Source: Eurosta solidaginis (Eukaryota > Arthropoda > Insecta > Diptera > Tephritidae). From it: 64,000 bases of DNA. The position numbers and the translations under genes are program-made. This document shows positions 33,233 through 44,691 of this stretch, in pieces; positions within the stretch are counted from its first letter, which is position 1; every line of letters starts with the position of its first letter. The stretch spans positions 172,684,672 through 172,748,671 of the forward strand of contig NC_090322.1 of NCBI RefSeq assembly GCF_040869045.1. Reading direction: 5' to 3'. The notes beneath the pieces are model-generated. The model searched no databases. It saw only the letters and a program-made list of their open reading frames with translations, and was not told the origin of the DNA.

Positions 33233-35408
33233 ATTAGTTGTGCTTACGCCACGGCGATCAATGAAAATAAATAAAATAATTGTTTCAGTAAATTAGTATG
33301 TTTTAAGTGGAAAAATTATAAAATACAATTAATGTAAGTGTTTAGTAGAAAATGCTATATACTTTGTCGATGTTTATAAATTATTTTATGTTTTTGTCAA
33401 ATAAACAGACTTCGTGAGGAAGGTGCAAAATAGCACCGATACATGTAGAAGAAAAAAGAAAAAACCTTGTTTTTTGCTTTAAAACCAACGGCCGAAAAAG
33501 CTCCAAAAGACTTGCAAGACTTTTAAGAGCGCATATTTGACACTGAAAAGGTATATAAATGTTCTCTTTGACCGTGAAATGAAACGCTCACCACCTGTAT
33601 GAAAGTTGACTTCATTACGATTTCATTTATCTCCTTTGCCTATTACCTGCCGCTTGATTTAAACGTAACGATAAATAAAAAAAGAAACGATAAGCTGTCA
33701 GCGAGATCACGTTTAATCGAGTAATGCTGTAGTTATCAAAATGACAGTATAGGGTTGATCAGCTGACGCTTGTTTGACAAACTCAGCAAAAGCATATATA
33801 TATTTGTTTACATCTGTGCATGTCTGTTTTAAAACTTCCTGGAGACGAAGGTGTGGGGGAAACGGGCAGTGAGAAATGCCAAAGCAACGATCTTTGATGT
33901 TGAGAAAAAAATTATTAAGCAATAATAGCCGCGTAGACCAATAGGTTTCGTTACACGTAAATTTTCATTTGCCAATCTTCCAGTTTGTGTTAATTTAAAA
34001 AGTTTCAACAAGTGTGTAACGTTTTAATAAGGTTTAGCTTAAATTCAATAAAAATTCTATTCATGCAAAATCGTGTTTTCACAAATTAGCAGCAGTTAAG
34101 CTATTTGTCTGCAATATATAGCAGATATTTTGTCGCTCGAAGTGTTTTTTGTGATTTGTCTTTTGTTTAATTAGAATTTCGGGAAAAAGCGAATATATCC
34201 AATTGGAAAATTTAAGCAGGGCTCTGTGGTTGTGCCAAGTGTGATCCCATTTATATATACATATGTAATAAAATGAAATTAGTATTTGTATTTATTAGAC
34301 AATTCATCCCAGCACAACAATTTGGCAAAAATAATAATAAAGAAGAAATCTTTGCGTCTGAGTGTTCGCATCCAGCCGTAAAATTGTGTGTACGCGTGTG
34401 CAAACGTGTCTTGCCAAGATTGTGGGTGGTGCGGTGCCATTGCGGCTGCGTCTTCAGCTCGGCATTATATGCCATCAAACATTTCTTATAAAGAAAGAGG
34501 TTCTATATTTACTCCGGACAAAGCTAATCATCAATCAACTAACGCGCCAAAATAAATTCGTATATTTTCTTGTCTACTATTAGTTAAACACAAGTGTTTT
34601 TTTTACCGTGTTTTATTAAATATTAGCGCATTGGGTTTTTGTTTATATTTGATGACGTAGCGTCTCGGTTGCGTTCGCGTTCGACGTCGACTGCGCTTAA
34701 CACAATTCTTATTGGAGTAGTCGGAAGTAATTTGTTTTGTTTGCGTGCCTTTTTTTGTTTATATTTGTTCATTTGTGTATAAATTACGCGATTTCGTATT
34801 TGCATTGTTTATTTATTTGTTTGTTGTGTTAATGCTATGAAATTTTATTCTTCGATGTTTTCCACGGCCAATACAAAAATTAAGGTACTTGAAATAAAAA
34901 AAATGGTATTTATAACGGTATAGTTTTCACTATATACATATGACCGAGTTACTACTTATGGCGTTTTTTTTTGGAAATAATGTCACCCAGGGTCGTGCGC
35001 AAGGGGGGTTTTGTGGGTTAAAACCTCCCCATGGGCTTACAACGACTGAATTTTTTTCGTAAAAAGTGGTAGATTGAAGAGTGCATTTGTTGACTGATAG
35101 CCAATAAATATGGTAAATGTTTCTCTTTACTCCCGTTTCTATTCTGCCATTTTACAGAGCGCCTAGTAAGCCATTCCTGAGTTATAATTTAAGAGTGCAA
35201 CGTGAGGGTAACATTTTTTCCAGGAAAGAGAACAACATTAATTTTTCTTTAACTAGGTACATGCTTTCTTATGTGAAAAGAGTTTAGGGCTCTGTTGATT
35301 ATTTATATAACAGGTTCCTAACAAAATTCTACATCAACAAAACAAGGTCTGATTCCTATAGCTTTCGAAAGATACTGGTTTTGTAGGGAGAGTTCCGATA
35401 TCACGTGC
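33233..35408. other. Mostly unique sequence, no recognised gene
   Basis: Plus and minus frames of 60-75 codons here (for example 33713-33922 and 34273-34583) carry no recognised domain. GC-richer patches with many CpG near 34380-34480 and 34660-34700 might belong to a promoter or 5' UTR of a distant gene, but there is no proof. Confidence 0.35.
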
Positions 35409-35465
35409 ACGTTGTTGTTGTAGCGTTAAAGACTTTCCCGAAAGGTTATCGATGTTGATGGTCCA
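35409..35465 (-). repeat. SINE-like (CAA)n-tail repeat, 3' end fragment
   Basis: Short piece with (TTG)n, tagcg, tttcccgaaaggttatcg and atgttgatggtcc, the 3' end of the 404-bp family on the minus strand. Confidence 0.6.
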
Positions 35466-35522
35466 TTGCCGAATATATGTATGTACAAGTTCCACTACGC
35501 ATACCCAAAAAAATAATTTTCG

Positions 35523-35838
35523 AGCCTGCAAAATTTAATTTTTTTGATTTTTTTTCGACTTTGATTTTTAGGTTTTTTTCATGACTCACTAAAAAAATTT
35601 TCATATGTATACCCTGTCCAACCCAAAAATGTCCGCTAAAAACATTGTCGATAACAGTTTTTTGAAAAAAAATAAATTTTTTTTGACTGTTATCGACAAC
35701 GTTTTTAGTGGACATTTTTGGGTCGGACAGAGTATACATGAAAATTTTACAATCAAAAGAAATTTGTTTAGTAGGTCATGAAAAAAAACCTTAAAAATCA
35801 AAGTCGAATAAAAGTAAAAAAAAATGAAATTTCGCAGC
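35523..35838. mobile_element. 316-bp foldback MITE
   Basis: An almost complete palindrome. The left arm (ctgcaaaatttaatttttttg, gactttgatttttaggtttt, catgactcactaaa, tgtccgctaaaaac, cgataacag) is repeated in inverted order on the right and ends aaatttcgcag at 35838. The loop is a short A/T run near 35665-35680. Its right end coincides with the left end of the P/THAP element. Confidence 0.8.
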
Positions 35839-36719
35839 ATTGTGAATCAAACCAGAGAATTTAAACACAATGAGAAAGAGTTTTTGCTAGATTCCAACTT
35901 TTTTGCATGTGAACACGTCTTGCACTTCACCACACACAATCCAATTTCAATGTTAACCTGCTAACAGCAGAAAATTCTCTGTCAACAGTTTATTTGATTT
36001 TCTCTTAAGATGATTTCTTTGTGGGAATATAGGTATTTAGTAGGATTAATTATATTTAAATTTTATTATTTGTAGCAATATATTTGCATGTTTTATGTTG
36101 TAATATGAATTTGAATTTAATTAAATTAATTTAGAAATTTTAAAAAAGGTAAAAAAAGCTTAATTTCAATGGGAAATGGAGGATTGAAAATGGCCTTGCG
36201 GTGTTGCAAATACGTATATACGCTCTAAGTACCAGATAAGACAAAGAAATTTTAATAGTATGTTTGGCGCACCTGTTAGGTGCTTGTTTAAGGCAGCAGG
36301 TGATTCAGGTTCTAGTCTCAATAAAGCTTGGTTTTTTTTTTGATGGAAAATCCCGTTAAAATATCGAATTATGAATTTTTGATAAGCAAAGCCGATGTTA
36401 TTTTGCTCATTCCAAAAAGTTTTCTTCAAAGTGCGGTTGACGCGATCGATATAAAAGTTACGCGTGGTTAAATATAATTTAATAAATTAATTACGATGTC
36501 GCGCGTACGCAATTGTGTTGTTGGTGGGTGTATACACCGAGAAGGTTTTGCCGGTCTTCCGTTGGCCGGTAAAGCCTTCTCAAGACAAGAAGTGGAGGGC
36601 GGCTTTGGGCATTGCCCTTGACGCCCATATTCCTAAATGGAATACCTATGTGTGCCGGGCACACTTTACGGAACAGGACCTACATCGCAAAGGCAACCGC
36701 CTGAGGGAGGATGCTGTGC
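35839..36719 (+). repeat. Left long TIR of P/THAP element
   Basis: Inverted counterpart of 43707-44481. It contains a TATA box (36450-36457), an inward-facing ATG (36496) and a THAP exon copy. The match ends at gatgctgtgc, just before the position of the splice donor present in the right copy. Confidence 0.88.
36450..36457 (+). promoter_or_regulatory. TATA box of left TIR promoter
   Basis: TATAAAAG lies 39 bp before the ATG of the left THAP exon copy, inside the conserved string gatcgatataaaagttacgc. Confidence 0.6.
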
Positions 36720-36754
36720 GCTATTGCGCCAAAATAGCAGAACTTTGCCGATAA
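36496..36754 (+). pseudogene. Left-TIR copy of THAP exon, frameshifted
   Basis: Begins MSRVRNCVVGGCI, as in the right copy, but lacks two bases near 36531 (tgtatacacc against tgtataaacacc). This shifts the frame before the core of the THAP domain. The downstream frame still reads KVLPVFRWPVKPSQDKKWRA and TYVCRAHFTEQDLHRKGNRL REDAV, then leaves the TIR and stops at 36754. It lacks the donor GTAAGT of the right copy. If intact it would encode a THAP-only protein of about 85 residues; as it stands it is broken. Confidence 0.8.
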
Positions 36755-39700
36755 AGCGCGTTTCTTCAATTTCAAAGCAAAATTTTTTGCAAGTTAAAAG
36801 TCGAAAGCTGGCATAGTAATAGGCGACCATATAAAATAGCAAATATCGCTTAAATATGCAAGCATTTTTCCTAACTTCCATGCCCGCCTTCGCATCATTA
36901 ACAAGCACAAAAGTCAAACCAGAGGCAAAATTAGAGTTGGGTCGTTTCGTTCTGAACTTGTTCAATTGACCGGGTCTCTCAACTGAACAAGTGTACTAGA
37001 TCTTCGATTTCGGTTCTATTTGTTATTTTAGATCATTTGTTCTTTTAGTTCTTACACAAAGCATTGCTGCATACATACCCCCATCTATACTTGTTGGCTT
37101 TTTTCGCGGGTGCAAGCAGCAGTGAACAAATTTGCTTGAAAAAAAGAACAGATGACTAAAAAGAACAACTTGTTCGTTCATCAGAAAAAGAACGAAAGAT
37201 TCGAATCTCTGAAATGGACGAAAAAGCACAACTCTAGACAAAATATTAAATTTGGATTTTGTGTCGATTCTTACTACCAACACATTCAAACATTTCGTTC
37301 GGCCTCGTACATATAGGCCAACACTAACACAACCTTAGATTTCGGCGAGGAAATCTTACATTCCCGCCTACGTCATATGGTACATGGTTAAGTATTGCAT
37401 TTCGCATCTCTAATGAATGCTGCTAAGTAAAAAGTACTATACAAACCATAGCGGAATAATACAAGGTGGCAGCATGGTGACATACCTACAAACATAAATA
37501 CAAATTCCATGTACTTTGTTTTTGTTAATTCGATGGACAAATGTCAAAATCGTACGGCACCGGAAGTTGATGTATCAAATCAAATAAAAAAAGGGTCAGC
37601 TGTTCCATGCTGCCACCTTGTATCGTTGCGCCATGATACAAACCAAAGAGGATAATAGAGCTATCTCCTTTGTACAACATATAAATATGTTTCCAAGCTA
37701 GAAATTACCGTTTGTTATATATATGTCCTACGCATTCATTCACCACTCACCCCTCACTAGATTGAAACTCATGTTTATAACTGCCTGTTAGGCTATCAAA
37801 AGACAAAAGCTATTGTGGCACAGGTGTGTAGGCAACTACATTCTTGTACGATTACGTAGGTTCAAAGCCCGCTCAAGCTAGCTTTATTTTTTTTTTAGAA
37901 AAATGCTGATAATGCGCCAAAATAGCAAAATTTTGCCGATAAGCGCGTTTCCTTACAATGCAATATCAAAGCAAAATTTTTTGCAAGATATAATAATGTG
38001 CTAAAACTATTTGACAAAATCAAAAGCTAACCAAATTCAAACAATTGCTGAATTACTTTAAATTGTTAGAAATTGTTCACAAAGCTAAAAAGACTATCGA
38101 AAGCTGGCATGGTAATAGGCGAATAGCAAATGTCGCTAAAATATGCAAGCATTTTTCCTAACTTTCATACCCGCCTTCGCTTCATCCACAAGCACAAAAC
38201 TCAAACCAGAGACAAAATCTTGAATTTTGATTTTGTGTCGATTCTTATTACCAACACATTCAAACATTTCGTCCGGCCGCGTACATATAGGCCAAAACTA
38301 ACACAACATTAGATTTTGGCGAGGAAATCTTATATTCCCGCCTACGTCCCATCCACAAAATCACAAACATAAGAGGAAGAACAAAAAATCGAAGTCAGAC
38401 AACATTTTTATTTCGACTTGATTCCGCTTACTAACACATTCAAAGTTTCAGTGTGGCCTCGTACATATTGGCCAAAACTACTACACCCTAAGAGAAAAAC
38501 TTCCATTCCCGCCTACTGCACCTTGTCCAAAAGCAAACTTATAGAAATTTATTCTTTCAAAGGCATTGTAAAAATCCAATAAATCTTGCTTGTCTTCAAA
38601 GTGTAAGAAGAGTAAAGAAAGAAGAATATTGGACAAGAAACATTTTTATATTACCAGGCACTCATAAAAATTGGCGCGTGTGTGAAATGTATGAAAATAG
38701 TATTTTGGCTTTCGTAAGCACACATGCCATTCCTTTTACGCATGAGACTATACAACACAAAACTTCATATTTCTTTTCTTTTCTGATATTTCGAAGTTTC
38801 TAATGAGGAGAAAAAATCTTCCTTTTCTTCACCGCCTTCACCTGACCAGGAAACAAAATAACAAAAGCGAAATTTTGAAGTCGTTCGCACTTGCAAGCGC
38901 AATGTATTTGAAATTATGCATGGTCAGTTGATAAGGTCCGAACAGAGAATTAATAAGCTGAAAATAAGAGGTGATCAAAGATTTTAAACGCAAAATAGTC
39001 AAAAAGTTAAAAAAATTGCCAAAAATCGGCGGAATTTTTTATGAACTTGACATTTGCACTTTGGTAGGGTAGAATTAAAAGGGGTATAAAACTGTATACT
39101 TGAAATATTATGTCAAATTACAGAAAAAAATTCAAACTTAATAAATATAATTAAAAAAACTAAATTTTTTCATACATTTATATTTTTATTTTAATTTAAA
39201 GAAGCCTGAAACACGAAAAGAGAAAATAAGATACAAAACAATTAGAAAAGGGGATTTAATAATAATTATTTAAAAACCTGAAAGGAAAACAAGAATAATT
39301 GATAAAAGCGCTGAAGAGAAAACAAAAATTATTAAAAATCCGAAAAGAAAAAAGGAAAAATTAATTAAAAACATTTAATCACTTGAATGAAAATTAGTAT
39401 AAATAGACACGATTTACGAATTCGCCAGACTCTTAATGGCGATTTCTCTCAGGATATAATCAATTAAGATTAAATCATTTCTCAGAGAAGCAAAAGTGCA
39501 TACTCTCTGATTTTTTCACCTGGTTTACAAAAACGACTAATATAATCGATTTTGAAAACCTAGGCTCGTGTGTCAAATGTTTAGATTTTTTAAAGGTAAA
39601 CACGATTTGCGAGTTCGCCTAACACTTAAAAGCGAACTCTCACACGATGCATCAATGAAGAATACATCATTTTCACCTGAAACCAACTTGTCTAGGCTCG

Positions 39701-40023
39701 TGTTAGCTGAAAAAAGAAAATAATTCATAATATTAATAAATGTTTTTAAAATTGATTTTATTATCACAAATGAAATAAATAAAAATAAATTTTTTATACT
39801 AAATCTACGAAACTTATTAAATCTACATCTACGAAATTTATTTAAATCTACATCTACGAAATATATTTACATCTAAATTTACGAAATTTTTTTAAATCTA
39901 CATCTGAAAAGAAAAGAAAAAACCTGTATCAGTATTTCCATTAAACATTTAAATATACATTTTACTTACTATCTGATTGTCCCTAGCAACTACTACTGTC
40001 AATTACGCTTGGCTATGGATGAG
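36720..40023. repeat. P/THAP element internal non-coding region with direct repeats
   Basis: Two long direct copies, about 36723-36920 and 37915-38215, share gcgccaaaatagca, aaagctggcat.gtaatagg and atgcaagcatttttcctaac. A second unit around accaacacattcaaacattt and cgtacatataggccaa, ending attcccgcctac, occurs three times (about 37268-37372, 38238-38347 and 38424-38518). A further pair built on acacgatttRcgaRttcgcc occurs at about 39409 and 39601. I see no coding frame. Confidence 0.7.
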
Positions 40024-41264
40024 CTAAATTTTCCTAGGTTGAGCATTTAGTCGTTTTAATTTATTGCTTTTATGGCGCTCTCGAGTGGTAATCAAGTCAT
40101 CTCTAGCCATCCATCTCGCATTTTTAAATAATAAAACAACAACTAATGAATCTAATAGTTGCTTACGGTGTTCCAAACAAGGCCCAACTTCCGAAAACCA
40201 ATTTGGAAACTCGTGTTCGGTCAAAGTGGTCAAAATGTCAATTATATTTTCTTTTAAACCAGGGTAATGAGATCTCTGGCTAAATATTTGTTTATACCAG
40301 AACATTTGGCGATGACATACTTCGAATACATCATCGCTTGGGTTCACTAACAATAATCTCTCATTCCCTTTATAATTTTTTGACCGAATAAGAGCTTCCG
40401 AATCGGAGTTCAAGTCGCAATATGGTTTTACCGTAGCTTTGGAACAATTATCCCAATTCAGTTTGTTAAATAAAGTATTACAAATGGTAAATCCTGTGTA
40501 GTACCTCTGAACTTGAATTTCCCCTGAAATAACTTCTTCCTCATCTTCTAATGTGAGTGGGGAAAAATTGCCTAACGCTGGTATGACAATAAGAAGAGGA
40601 TATGCCTCTTCCTCTTCATAATCAAGAAGCTCCTCTTCTTCTTCAAGAAGGTCGTCTTCGTCAACTTCTTTTGACTCATCAGCTTGATCCGTTGGATCAG
40701 CGACCTCGGTCAAAACAACTTGTTCATTTACCTGGAATAGTTCATCACCAGCGTCTTCTTGAAGTGTATTCCATTCTAAATCCAAGTCTTCATCGTCTTC
40801 ACAGTTATTACCTTTGTTTTTGTTATCAAATCTATATCTTAAAATGCGCATTGTAACCAAACGATCAACTATATATTGGATATCATGCGCAGATGGATGG
40901 GTATTGATGCCTTGACTAGCTCGAATTTTATAAAAAAGGTTTTCAAGCGCATCTTGATTCAATTTACCCAATAATATATATTCAACCTTCGGGTAATCTT
41001 TAAAAATATCGCTAGATAAACTTATAGCTTTAATGGTTAAAATTAATCCCTCGAAGCATGTCACTTTATCATTGGGATTTACAATTGCCTCAAGATATTC
41101 GACGTGATCCATCAATCTTTGAACTTTCAAATTATTTTTCCTATTCATAGGCCATTTAATTGTAATTTTTTTGCAACTAAGCTCATCGAAAATGTCGTTC
41201 ATTCGTTTTACGAAAATCTGAGTTGGAATGGCATGATTTAAAACGAAAGAATCATCCGAAAAAA
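40024..41264 (-). CDS. P-element-type transposase, C-terminal part (after frameshift)
   Basis: The open frame from about 41262 to the stop at 40024 reads NHAIPTQIFVKRMNDIFDEL, then CFEGLILTIKAISLSSDIF and EYILLGKLNQDALENLFYKI. NQDALEN is the conserved block that carries the last acidic catalytic residues in P and THAP9 transposases. A long acidic insert (EEEEELLDYEEEEA) follows, then a C-terminal domain ending NKLKRLNAQPRKI. It continues the exon ending in the 41259-41264 A-run; one additional base there would join both frames. The stop lies at the edge of the repeat-rich internal region. As it stands, this segment is not translated with the N-terminal part. Confidence 0.85.
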
Positions 41265-42754
41265 GGCCATGTCAATGCCAGCTGCCACGGAATTGCTAAG
41301 GACTTGTGTCGCCCGAGACACACTCATCTTTTCAAAACAATTCGGATCTATATGGGTAGAAGTTAGTTTTGGGCATATTTTAAAATTGGGATTTTTTTTG
41401 TCTACCTCATATAACTTCCGAATGACAGCGAAGCTGGCTAATCCGTTTCCAGTAACGAGATTGTACTTATGTAAATTATTTCGTACAGATTTTATCAGAT
41501 GACAATATTCATACATGAAATACATTTTTTTTCCTTTTACAAAAATAAACGGATGATCCTTTGTGACATTCAGACCTTGGTACATTGAAACATTCGTCTT
41601 TGCCTGGTCACAAATTACTGCTTTAAGAGATAGACCTACATCCTCAACCGCTTGAATATTTTCAAATAAAATTTCACGCAATTCTTCTGCCTTTAGACCA
41701 TTTTTGACGGTGTAATATGATAAAACATGTTTCCAATGAGAAGTTATGCCTTTGACCATGAAGAAGCAGCACTTGTCTGCAACTTGCTGCTTTCTTCTAT
41801 TATTGCCAAGGTCAACAAAGCCATCAATTAGATCTCTATCTTTTGTTCTGTTGTATACGAGATCCTTTTTGATCGAAATTTCGTCAAAAAGTATTTCACA
41901 AACTTTTTCATCTGCAGACATCCCGCGTACAACAGTCTTCAAATTGGAAATAATGTTACTATCAATGCCTGGTACTACATATTTTATTGGTCGCCACGAC
42001 AGAAGATTTTTTTTGTGAGGCAATGCAAAATTTAAGTCATCGCGGAGGAAGTTGTAGGCCTTTGTGGAAATATAATTAATATTTTGTGCCAAGGTCTTAC
42101 TTTCTGCATTTGGATATGAAAACGTAGTGTCGACTATCATTCTTGCGAATGTAATAGCGTCGGCACTAGCGTTTTCTGAAGGTATAATAGCCGTTTCAAA
42201 TACTTGTTTCAAATCCTGAACTTCTTGTTCTAACTCTAAAATGCGTTTGTAACGTTGTACGTCTTTTTTCAGATACATCTGAAAAACTTTCGCCATAAGT
42301 TCAGGATGTTGAAAAATGTCTACGTCATCTCCTACCAACTCAGACGAATGCCCGTGCCCGCGCTTGGCCCAGAGGTCAGAAAATTTTTCGAACTCCTGAA
42401 GGGTAATGTCCGGTCTTTCATCCGGCAATACAAATGTGCCTTCAGGCATATCGTTTTGATTTTCGCAATTCTCCAAAATGCCTGAACAGCTACTAAAATC
42501 ATTTGCTTCCAAATGATATTTGGGAAAAGCACCCTTCAGGACTCTATTCTTTGCAAGATATTTGCTGTCAAAGTGACGTTCGCAAATGCTCAACGTTTTT
42601 CTGTTTTTAAAAGTGACATTTAAGCAACATGCCGTCGCCCACGAATTGAAAGCAGCCTCGTCGCTAGGGAACGAATAAAGGACACAGCTTTCGTCCTTTG
42701 CGCAGGACCCTATGCAGCATTTTCTGGCCCGTTTTCGTGGCTCCTCAATTGGAG
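41259..42754 (-). CDS. P-element-type transposase, exon 2 (second THAP domain and catalytic core)
   Basis: Acceptor tttctgcgtttcttcag|CT at 42755/42754 joins exon 1 in phase (V-D-I-A-P-I-E-E-P). Domains from residue 81: a second THAP domain (about 92-160) with KCCIGSC, SFPSD, the tryptophan, CERHF and GAFPKY; a coiled-coil-like heptad segment (YKRILELEQEVQDLKQVF) typical of the P-element dimerisation region; then the RNase H-like catalytic core with ILFDEISIKKDL (first D, ~371) and AVICDQAKTNV (second D, ~463), and CHLIKSVRNNL in the GTP-binding/insertion area. The frame ends prematurely at 41238 because of a missing base in the A-run 41259-41264. Exon 1 plus exon 2 would give about 990 residues if uninterrupted. 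Confidence 0.88.
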
Positions 42755-43691
42755 CTGAAGAAACGCAGAAAAAGTGGCTGCAAAGCACATCGGCTCCTCA
42801 TCGGCCACCTCGGCAATCGGGGCAGCAACCGTAGCATCTATATAGAAAATGCTATAATTTAGTTGCTTTTCCCAATTAGAAATTGTATAAAAAAATCAAT
42901 AAATTTAACAAAAAAAAAAAAAAAATGCCGCTCAAAATATTTGATAAAAAAAAAACTTTAGAAAATAGAATAATAAAAAATAATTTTATAAAAAAACAAT
43001 AAATTTAACAAAATAATGCCGCTCAAAATCTTTGATAAAAAAAAACTATAGAAAATAAAAATTAAAAACAGAAAAAAATATTAGTAAAATAAATGAAAAT
43101 AAAAGTATAATAAAACATAAGACAACATAAACAAATAAACTAAAAATTTAATAAAAGGAATTAGAAAAAAAAATAATAATAAATTGAATTAAAAAAACTT
43201 GAATATAAAAGAATGCAATACAATAATAAAAGAAAACAGCAAAGAAATGAAATAAACCGAAAAAATTAATAAAATTTATTTCAAAAATATATTTATTTAT
43301 ATAAAAATATTTTTAAAAAGTTTACAGAATAAGATATTAAGCTTATAAAACGCTGATTTCGAAATGGAAAGTTGGTTAGAAGCTTAAAAATATAAGCTTG
43401 CATAAAATTTTAAAAGAAAGCAATACATTTGATTTTTTTTTATAAAACTAAATCATTAACAAACATTCGGTCTCAACGCTTACAAAAAGATTATTGAAGA
43501 AAATTTAAGTTTATTTAATATTGAAAGCGTTTATACTTCGCTTATTTTATAAACTTACTTAAAGTTCTTTCCAAAAACATTTACAGAAATATCTGTTGGG
43601 TAAGAAAACACACACATCACACGCACATGTACTTTTTCACACTCTTTTACACCACTTTCACACATTAATTAAATTATTATTTTTTACTTAC
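42755..43691 (-). other. Transposase intron (exon 1 to exon 2)
   Basis: A 937-bp, extremely AT-rich interval with repeated phrases such as aatttaacaaaa and atgccgctcaaaat.tttgat. Donor GTAAGT at 43691-43686, acceptor after the pyrimidine-rich tract at 42755. A weaker alternative acceptor, ctatatag near 42840, would put exon 2 in the wrong frame. Confidence 0.7.
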
Positions 43692-43932
43692 CAATGTCAA
43701 CGTATGGCACAGCATCCTCCCTCAGGCGGTTGCCTTTGCGATGTAGGTCCCGTTCCGTAAAGTGTGCCCGGCACACATAGGTAGTCCATTTAGGAATATG
43801 GGCGTCAAGGGCAATGCCCAAAGCCGCCCTCCACTTCTTGTCTTGAGAAGGCTTTGCCGGCCAACGGAAGACCGGCAAAACCTTCTCGGTGTTTATACAC
43901 CCACCAACAACACAATTGCGTACGCGCGACAT
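43692..43932 (-). CDS. P/THAP transposase exon 1: first THAP domain, inside right TIR
   Basis: 80 codons plus one base from ATG (43932) to the donor ATTG|gtaagt. The product MSRVRNCVVGGCINTEKVLP ... has a complete THAP zinc-coordinating set: C7, C12, C54 and H57 (CRAH), plus FRWP, the tryptophan of KKWRAAL and AVPYV in the place of the AVPTIF box. THAP domains bind DNA. The coding part up to AVP (43707) lies within the right inverted repeat, so its mirror image exists at the left end; the last 15 bases and donor are unique to the right. It is in phase with exon 2, giving tandem THAP domains. The start is the only upstream ATG and lies 39 bp below a TATA box. Confidence 0.85.
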
Positions 43933-44481
43933 CGTAATTAATTTATTAAATTATATTTAACCACGCGTAACTTTTATATCGATCGCGTCAACCGCATTTT
44001 GAAGAAAACTTTTTGGAATGAGCAAAATAACATCGGCTTTTGCTTATCGAAAATTTATAATTCGATATCAAGCTTTATTGAGACTAGAACCTGAATCACA
44101 TGCAGCCTTAAACAAGCACCTAACAGGTGCGCGAAACCTACTACCCATTGAAATTAAGCTTTTTAACTTTTTTAAAATTTCTAAATTATTTTAATTAAAT
44201 TCAAATTCATATTACAACATAAAACATGCAAATATATTGCTACAAATAATAAAATTTAAATATAATTAATCCTACTAAATACCTATATTCCCACAAAGAA
44301 ATCATCTTAAGAGAAAATCAATTAATATTAACTACAGCTGAAACTGTTGACAGAGAATTTTCTGCTGTTAGCAGGTTAACATTGAAATTGGATTGTGTGT
44401 GGTGAAGTGCAAGACGTGTTCACATGCAAAAAAGTTGGAATCTAGCAAAAACTCCTTCTCATTGTGTTTAAATTCTCTGGT
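43707..44481 (-). repeat. Right long TIR of P/THAP element
   Basis: Inverted match to 35839-36719, lacking the ~100-bp extra segment of the left arm. The outer end stops at ctctggt, where a 210-bp insertion starts. Includes the stretch ttctctgtcaacagttt and the conserved promoter region. Confidence 0.88.
43971..43978 (-). promoter_or_regulatory. TATA box of transposase promoter
   Basis: TATAAAAG on the minus strand, 39 bp before the exon 1 ATG; identical in spacing to the left TIR copy. Confidence 0.65.
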
Positions 44482-44691
44482 GATATTTTATCCGTCAACT
44501 GCCTGACACGATTTTCAATATGGCTACTTTTTAGCGTTTTGACAGGGTGTTCAATATGGCCGCGCTTAGGGCCGGCTATCTTCAGCAGGTGATAGGAAGA
44601 GATACAGAATGAGACAGCGATAGTCAATTACAAATCAGGTGATCCAATCACTTTGGAATTTTGACGTCTATGTAGGAGATATCACACTTAG
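44482..44691. other. 210-bp insertion in right TIR end
   Basis: Starts gatattttatccgtcaactg and ends ggagatatcacacttag. It contains two copies of ttcaatatggc (about 44515 and 44551). It separates the TIR from its last 14 bp. Origin unknown. Confidence 0.5.

Noticed and set aside
40602..40856. Leu/His-rich plus-strand frame
   Set aside because: Antisense shadow of the acidic insert in the transposase.
42780..42840. Alternative exon 2 start after ctatatag
   Set aside because: It would read DATVAAPIAEVADEEP but then enters the wrong frame relative to the transposase; the acceptor at 42755 is in phase and has a better pyrimidine tract.
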